Shown one piece after another: positions 14,701 through 23,700 of a stretch of 64,000 nucleotides of DNA. Each line of letters starts with the position of its first letter. The first letter of the stretch is position 1. Origin of the DNA: Bagarius yarrelli (lineage: Eukaryota > Chordata > Actinopteri > Siluriformes > Sisoridae); NCBI GenBank assembly GCA_005784505.1, contig VCAZ01000005.1:4716001-4780000 (forward strand), read 5' to 3'. Both the position numbers and the translations under genes were made by a program. The notes under the pieces are model-generated. The model worked only from the letters and a program-made list of their open reading frames with translations, was not told the origin of the DNA and made no database searches.

Positions 14701-17700
14701 CAATTTATGTGCAAAAATGCCATCATTTTGTAGTTTAAAAACAAATAAGATTTACTGTTTCATTAAGAGGCTTCAAAGGCGTTTAGACTTTTTATATACA
14801 AGGATCAATGTTTGGCTTGCACTAGTAAACTAAACGTGTGTGTGTGTGTGTGTGTGTGCAGTTATGGTGCTGGAATCACCCCAACGGGAGTGCTTTGGTT
14901 CGCATGTCCAGCATCACTGAGCCCCAACAGCAAAGGAAGCTAGATCAAAGGTATGGGAAATAGTAATAGTTCAGGTAAAAAGAGAAAATTTCAGAAAGGA
15001 GAGGAGAGAGCTGTTTTCACAAAAACTTAATAAAAAAAAAAAGCCAATTTCAAGCAATAAACAATGGAATGCAAGACGTCTGATTTATTCATATTTCTCA
15101 TTTATTGTGTAGCAAGTGTCTGCTTTTAATTTATTTTGAATCTTGCACGTCGAATTGTCACTTTTTTTTTTTTACACAAAAAATAATACCAGTTGGCAGT
15201 AAGTTTCAGTGAAAGGAATGCTTACAAAAACCGTTAATTCCAATAACATGGTTGAGAGTGAATGCTACCTAAGATCTATATCTATCTTTATGTATCTCTC
15301 TCTCACACACTGTCGGTGTCTTTCTCTCTCTCAGAATTTGCAGTGCAATAATTAAAAGCCACCCAATGCGCAGCAACATCCTGAAGACAGATTTGGACAA
15401 GTGCCTGCCGAGCATCCAAGAAATCCAGTCCGCATTAGTGAAGCTGCGGCAGATCTGTGTGATTGGTGAGCAGAGAAACTCCCTGCTTTTACTCTCAGTC
15501 ACTCAGTGTTTGTGTTACACAACAGAAATATGTTTCCAAAGGGAATGTAAATGTCTACTAATTACTAAGAACTAATGCACTGCACATTTTATTTATTTAT
15601 TTATTTTTATCTTGACCAACTTAAACTACCTCATCACCTGATTAAGCTGATTATTTTATACCGTGTTGTGCAGTATTATGCACTATTTATGGTATTGCGT
15701 CTGTAGTTCCAATCCCTGGAGTAACCTTGCCCTGGATTTACTTGTTATTGCGAAGATAGTATTCTGACAATTACCCAGCTGTTTCTAGGGCAGGGGTGTT
15801 TGAACAAGAAAAAAACCCCAACATGTGCAGACATGTCTGCTTTCTGATAGAAAAAAAAAGTGTTTAATTTACAAGTCATCTTTATTTCCTTAGCGCTTTT
15901 TTTTAACAATAAAGATTGTGTTAAAATTAGACAATAGTAAACACTCACTAAAACACTCAGTTCAGTTTAATTAATATCTGTACATTAGGAGTTCCCAGCT
16001 AAACAAGCCAGAGGCGATAGCTGGTCTCCTCTGACCAGACAAACCAGCAGGTTATTCCATACTGCAGCAAAGATTCTGTGGTCTTGTCTGGATGGCTGTT
16101 ATCACTGGGAATCTGCTACTGGGCCTTATTATCTCCAAGTGCTGATCCACCATCTGGGCTGGATACAGACTGGATCTGTTGGCGACGGTGATCTCGGAAT
16201 AAGAAAAATACCAGACATATAAGCGTACGTGCTATTTGCGATATACATGTAAAGGGTGTGTTATTGAAAGTGTTCCTGGTGTCGGTTTATTGCAGCCTAA
16301 CGATTCTTTAACGGATTTGAATAATAAAAATGTGCAAGTGTGTTATGTGTAAACCAGTTTAAGGAGATGGGTCTTTAACCTAGTTTTAAATTGACAGTGT
16401 GTTTGCCTCCTGAACAGTGTTGCGTAGATTATTCCAGAGTTTGGGCGCTAGATAGGAAAAGGATCTGTCATTCGTAGTTGTTTTTGATATTCTAGGTATT
16501 ATTAAATAACCAGAGTTTTCAAACGTGGAGTTTTAAACGTGGAGAAACTATAATATAATAGGTGCTCACTTAAGTCCTAAGGTGCTAAAGCATTCAGGGC
16601 TTTATAAGTAACTAGCAAGTTTTTAAAAACTATACAATTTGTATACTGTATACTGTAACTGTACACTGTATACTGTACAATTTGTAACTGTACAAACTAT
16701 ACAACTATACAAGGGGCAGGGTGGCTCAAATGGTTAAGGTGCCGAGTTGTTAATCTGAAGACCAGAAACACCTGGGTTCAAGCCCCACCTCCGGCAAGTC
16801 AACCACTGTTGGGTCCTTGAGCAAGACCCTTAACCCTTCCTGCTCCAGGGGCGCTGTATCATAGCTGACCCTGCGCTCTGACCCCAACTTACTAAGATGG
16901 GATATGCAAAAAATGCATTTCATTGGCTCTGTACACGTACCTTACACAATGACAATGAATTGAATATTATTATTATTTTTTATTATTTTTTATAGGGAGG
17001 CAGGGGAGCCTGGGATTGTTGTCTCAAATGTCTACAGGGTTTAAAGGTGTGTGCAGTACTGGTATGTTAATTCCAGTTGTTTATTTGGGAACAGTTTTTG
17101 CCGTTCTGCCGAAGCATGTTGTAGCACTGACGTCGGACCTCAAAGACATGGTTTCGCAACATTTTTTTTGGGTCGAACATAATGTATGTGAAGTTAAAGG
17201 CCTGAAATTTACCTAAGGAAAACCCAGACTTCACTGGCATCTGCTGCAGTTAGCTAAATGCTTATATATAATGTATTGGGTGGAAATAATTTTTCAGATA
17301 GAATATAAATGTTAAAAGCAAAACACAACATTTAGGGCCTATTAACACATGGGGCCTCACGTATCAATGCTGTGTACGTGCAAAAACTTTACGCAAAACG
17401 AAGTTGTGAATATTAGACTACAAAGTATTCTACAAGTCTATTGTTATTATTTGCAATTGATAAAATAGGCTAATTAACATCATATGTTTCTATTAATGCC
17501 TGGACAGGACCAGGGGAATCTGTTATACCACCTGAACAAGGTGTGCCGCATCGTGCTGGCCTGTAACGTGCTGCACAATGTTTGGTTGTGGCAATATAAC
17601 GTGTGGTTGTGGCAATATAACGTGTGGTTGTGGCAATATAATTCCTTCCGCACTTTTTTTTAAGCTCGGTTACAGTGCGAGTTTCATATCCCATCGCGTT

Positions 17701-20700
17701 GACTGCGTCTGCCCAACATTTCATTCCTCTATTATTAATTTCAGAGTACAGCGTTCCAAAGAGGATTTTTTTCCCCCTCATTTCTACCTCTGAGCACCTC
17801 CAATTCACTTTCTGTAAAGTTTTGGTTTTTGCTTGCTTTTGCTATTTTCTTGGACTCAAAAATTTACATATTTAAATTCATTTATTCGAGGGAGGAGACA
17901 GGGTGGGATTTAGTGCTCGTTTGATTACATCTGTTTTTTTTGTGCGTATGCACATTTACAGCTTTGTACGTACGCAGTGTTTAAGTATTAATTCGACGGA
18001 AGTCTTTGTACACAAAGTCCCTGGTCACTTGATACGATTTTTCTGGTCGGATCTGAATCTGATTTCTGCAAATGATGACCTGAAATGGCACCTAGTGTTA
18101 TTTTGCCTTTCTTGGGTTTGTGAATGCGGTAAAAAAAAAAAAAGAAAAGAGAAAGCTTGCAACAACACTTATGCACCAAAGGGCGGTGATTATTTGCAGC
18201 GTTTTTGCTGTCGGCAGCATTAAACATCAAGATGTAGCGAAAAACGTTGATAAGAGCTCGAAGTCAAAATTGATGAAAAAAATAGTACTCTTATTTAATG
18301 GCACGAAACTGGGAGGAGACGAGTGTTGATGTATGTGGCTTGAACAGGCAAATGTATTTAGAATTGTCCAGTTTAGTCTGAAATTTGTCCCAGATCACTT
18401 CCTGAAGTGATTTGAGCGATCGGAAATGGGTTTCAGAGGGCATTTACACTTTTTTTTTTGTGTACTTTTGGATAGCTATCGGATTAAAAAAACAAACAAA
18501 CTAGGTGACTAGGTGTGAACAGGTACACCTAAATGAGGATGGGTTCTCTGTTGAGTCTGGTTCCTCTCAAGGTTTCTTCCTATTTGCATCTCAGGGAGTT
18601 TTTCCTTGCCACCGTCGCCCTCTGATTTCTGTTTCATTGTCATTTTATAATTTCTTCGATTGTGTAAAGCTGCTTTGTGACAATCACCATTGTAAAAAGC
18701 GCTAAACAAATAAAACTGACTGAATTGAATTGAATTGAATTGAATTGAATTGAATTGAACAGGTGACGTAGTGTTCAGTTTGGTGAAACTGTTCACTGAT
18801 CAAAATCTGTCTAAAGGACTTTGGACTTTGCAGCTAGGTTATACTGCATTTAGATGCACATTCAGATTGTATAGAATATACATTAGGGCTGTGACGAGAC
18901 ACTATGAGACAAGACTGGGTTCATGAGAACGAGAAGGGATAAGATTTTTTAACTTAAAAAAAAAAAAAGTCTTTTGTTCAATTGAAAAACACAAAATGCT
19001 AATTAAATTTATTTTAATGAATTATATGCAGTAATTAACAACATATAAACAAAATGTACAAAATGTTTTGCCACAAACCCTTTTTTTGTCCTTTATTAAT
19101 TCAGAATTGGTGAATTTTTAAATTTTTTTATTGACCTTCTTGCATAATCTTTTAAAATGACTCGTATCCGATTTCTGCATTTACACTATACACGGCAAAA
19201 CAACCCAAGGTGGACGAACAAGAAAGTTCAAAATGGCACAATAATAAATAAACGCAATGGACGAAAATATAATGATTATTTAATATGTTGCTTTCGCATC
19301 ATATTTAAATGTAGGCAAAACAACGTTTTCTTTCGGCAGGGAACTGCGCACGCGCGGTACAGAACAAAACACTTTGACTGTGGACTGTTAAAACTGCCTC
19401 TGATCTGGGTCTTGAATATTTATAACAGTGAACAAAGTTAATAAATATCAAAATACAAACTTGTTGTAAGTTATTATATATCGCAGTTGGTGTCCACCTG
19501 AGTTGACGTCATGCGCCATCGTTGCTTATTCAGTGACATTCGCCTCGCGTTACAGGTGAAAAAACGACCTGCCTGCTTACACTACACGTTAATGCAAGAA
19601 TCCGCTTTACCACCACATATGAATGAGGCCTAAATCCGATCTAAAAATATCCATATCTAATAATATTTTTTTTGCTTACACTGTCATGACTCATATCTGA
19701 TCTGTGCCACATCCGATCTGTGCCAGGAAAAAATCAGAATTGGGTCACTCGATACGTGCAGTGTAAATGCAGCTTAAATGTGACGGGGCGTCTCTTATTG
19801 TTACACTCTCGTGAGACCAGATGCATTGAATTACAAGATCTCGTCACACCCTTAATATACATATATTAATATTAAATTATTAACAAAGTAAGAACACAAG
19901 CTGCCACAACAGCCTAAGTGTGTATTTAACAGGTCTTTTCAGTGTACCAAGAAACAAACTCCATGTTCCAAAAAGAAAAGCTGTAATACTAGTGATTCAA
20001 AGCACAATCTTAAAGCATTTGCCCAAAAGCTACCATTTTTCTATTCATCTTATGTTTATCGGAGAATGAGAGTATAAATGCGTGCGTGTGTGTGTGCGTG
20101 TGTGTGTGCGTGCCTGCATGCAGAGCCCTTCGAGGAGTCTGAGGAAAAGTGGCTGTCGTCCATGGAAAGTTCACGGTGGATGGAATATGTCAGGTAAGAA
20201 TAAACAACCTACATTTGCCAAATGACAGGCTGGCTCTCTTACAGCCTCATGCTCACAGCACCATGCTGACACAATGACACCTTCCGTTATTTCGAGAAGT
20301 TACTGTGGGTGTTTAAATACCAAAACTAAAACTGAGGAGATTTATATAACTCATTTTTGTCACTGCATTCATCACTGCACTGCTTAAAACACATAGTTTG
20401 CTCTTGTTAATGCACTAACAATACACACAGTTGATTTTAATATATTATGGGGGCTGACTCTGAGCTGCAGTGGTTAGTCTTGTGCTGTTGAGTTTTCATC
20501 ATTGGAGATTTAATGAATTTGGCAAGAAGAAATGAGTGTAATCAACTTTATTGAGCTAATCATAATTAAAGTAGGAAAGAGAACAGGGATGGGATTGAAA
20601 AAAATCCTAAACCGGATTCGAACTTTGGTTTCCAGCATTACCTCACTATACAACCACACCCGAAACGTCACTGATTAATAAGTTGCTCAAAGACGTAGGA

Positions 20701-23700
20701 CATTTTTGATGATCACGCACTACGCTGTCACCCAGATAGGAATAGTTCCACATCTGAATCTGGTTCCTCTTTAGGTTTCTTTCTAATACCATCTCGGGAA
20801 ATTTGGGAAACAAGGAAACAATGATCATTATAATCACTTCCGATTGGAAGAACATTGGTTTAACTCACAGCACCATGTGATTTGATGTGATGTTTTCCAG
20901 AGCATTTTTGAAGCATGCAGTGGAGGTCATCTACATGCTGGAGGGAAAACAATCCTCTGTCATTTTGCAAGGTTAGAGATAAGTGCTATTCTATGGGTTT
21001 TACTGTCATTTGTACCATACACAATTTCGTGGAAATGAATCTGAGTAAGGAAAACATGGTTCAGTCTCTCCGCTGTTCTGCTGTGCTGTCTATCTGGAAC
21101 CTTTAAATATATACTGTTATATAATTTCTTGTGTTCTGTCTGCAGAAGAAGAAGACCGGGATTTGAGCTGCGTCATCGCATCTCTGGTGCAGCTGATGTG
21201 TGATCCTCACTGCCGGAGTCTGGCAGGTTTTCAGGGACTGGTGCAGAAGGAGTGGGTGATGGCTGGCCATCGCTTTCTCGATCGCTGCAATCATTTGAAG
21301 AAGAACGACAAAGAGGAGGTAAAAGACTGGAGAGAGGTAGCCAAGTTACTCAGACTGCAAGAGTCCTGAGACAGCTCGGATTCTGTATTTCAGGAACAGG
21401 CAGAAGCGATGAGATGGCTGGCATGCGGCTTTCGTGTTAACAGAAACAGAGCTATTGTTTGTGTGTATATATATAAAGTAATAATGAAAATGTCTGTTAG
21501 AATAATTTAGTCCAAAGCACTAATTGCTGTTGTTTTGTAAAAACCTAAATTGTTTCTGTTCACAAAGTAATGTTAGAAACACAATAAAACTACACATCAT
21601 CATTTGTATACCGTGTATTGGCAAAAGTTTCTGGACACCTGACCAGCCGACATTATGATAATCGTATTCTAGGTTTACTCTTTATTTTGCTGTTAGATTA
21701 AGCGCTACAATTCTAGTAAAGATTTTCACTGCAATTTGGAACTTGAATGTAAAAATAGTTCATTCAGCTACAACAGCAATAGTGCCGACCAGACACTAAC
21801 GTTGAGTAAGGAGGTCTGGGGTGCAGTCGGCATTCCAGTTCATCCCAAAATTGTTCAGCGGTGTTATCAAGTTTTTTTTTACTCCAATCATAACACATCA
21901 TGTCTTCATAAAACTCTTTGGGCCTTGTGAACAGAGGTGTTGTCATGATGGATTGGAGTTTCTTTATTACGTTTGGCAGATGCCCTTATTCAGAGCGATC
22001 TCTTTTATGTGACTAAGCATTTGGGGGTTAAGAGCCTTGCTTGGAGGCCCAGCAGTGGTAACTAGGTCACCACTGTGCTACCACTTTCCACCGTGAAGTT
22101 CCAATGAATGAATAATGTAATTCTATAACATACAGAAGAATTTCAGATAACTCTTCAAATTTGTTACAACATTTTTGAAAAAAAAGCACATATAGGTCTG
22201 ATTTTAAGGTTGTAGCACACTGTTGTTGGACTCTTACCTGAAAGGTCAAGGTTCGATTCCCAGCACCACCATGTTACCAATGTTGGGCCCCTGAGCAAAG
22301 CCCTCTAACCTCCAACTGCTCAGTTGTAAATGTAAATCGCTCTGGATAAGGACGCCTTCCAAATGCTGTAAATGTAAAAGAGGTGTCCACAAACTTTTGG
22401 CACTATAGTGTATGTTGTGATAAATAATTAAGTATGTGGGGGTATTAGAAAGTATTGAGACATGCCAACAGATGGCAGCACACGGCTTCACGCAAGGCTG
22501 TGGTTTCTGTACCTGTGCATTCAGCCTGTAGTCTTGTGGTTCCAACTGTATGGTGTGTCTCAAAACTTTTTAATACTCCCTAGTATACTGCTAGTTCCTT
22601 AACCTAAATATAAGTTATAATAATATAACTCAATTCAATTCAAAAAGCAGATTTATAGAAAAACATTTTTATATTAAAAAATAAACATTAACATTAAATG
22701 TATCATTAAAAATGATGGTAATAATGATAGAACTGAAGATCCATGTCCTCTCTTGTGCAGTCCCCCCTGTTTTTGCTGTTCCTGAACTGCGTATGGCAGA
22801 TAATGGAGCAGTACCCAGCAGCCTTTGAGTTCACGGAGATGTACCTCACGGTGCTGAGTGACAGCATGTGGGTTCCTGTGTTCAGCACGTTCCTTTTCAA
22901 CTGCCCACGACAAAGAGCTGAGCACAGCAGGGTGAGATGATTTGGCAACCTGCTGTCAGCTTTTTTGTTAAATTGAGACATTTCATAAAATGTGTTTCTC
23001 TATTTTTCTTTGCTTCCGTCTGTCTTAATTCAGTGGGTAGTGACAGTATTTGTGTCAGTTTCTGTCAGTTGATCTGCATTTCTCTCTTTCTTTTATCAGG
23101 ACTTTGCTGTGAGTAAGAGTATATCCCTGGGACAGGACAAAGTTCTAAAGTTTCCCCCAGTGTGGGACTGGTCACAGCAATACAGCCTGAAAGATCAGCT
23201 GCTCTTTAACAATCCTTTGTATGTGGGCAAGAGCGCCCCCTGTGTGCACAACGGCACAGTGCGGACCTTCACACACAAACGTAGCAAGGTGATGATTATA
23301 TGTAATATGAAAAATTATGTTGACATTCATTTTTAAAGTATTAATTTAGTTTAAAATTATACACCCGTACCAGCATAATACATACCTTTCTGTCATTACA
23401 AGTCACCCAAAATAGTGCCAGTTTACCCATGTTTCTACTGGTGGTGACTATATCATCAACATAGTAGGTGTGCATGCAATAATAGTAATTGGTAGTAAGT
23501 GGTATTTTCTTTTAACAGAAAAACTACAGTTCCACATTGCGGGGCCTGCCTTCTGATTTAAAGAATGGCGGTCTGGCTTTACTCGATACCCTGCCACGAC
23601 GTAATTCTCTGATGCCGCGACTCCGTGCAGACATCACACAGATGAACGAAAAGCAAGACAGCCCTGCCGAATGCTTCCTGCAGGACATGCTTTCTCGGCC

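Larger units (their letters stand above)
15466..20123 (+). other. mtmr10 intron, a transposon accumulation site
   Basis: From left to right this intron holds AT-rich sequence, a diverged repeat (about 16020-16640), SINE-A (16713-16970), a Harbinger derivative (17351-17998), a family C repeat (18518-18760) and a hAT derivative (18884-19854). No conserved coding exon is seen. Both flanking exons join in phase (I-g/ag = Glu). Confidence 0.8.
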
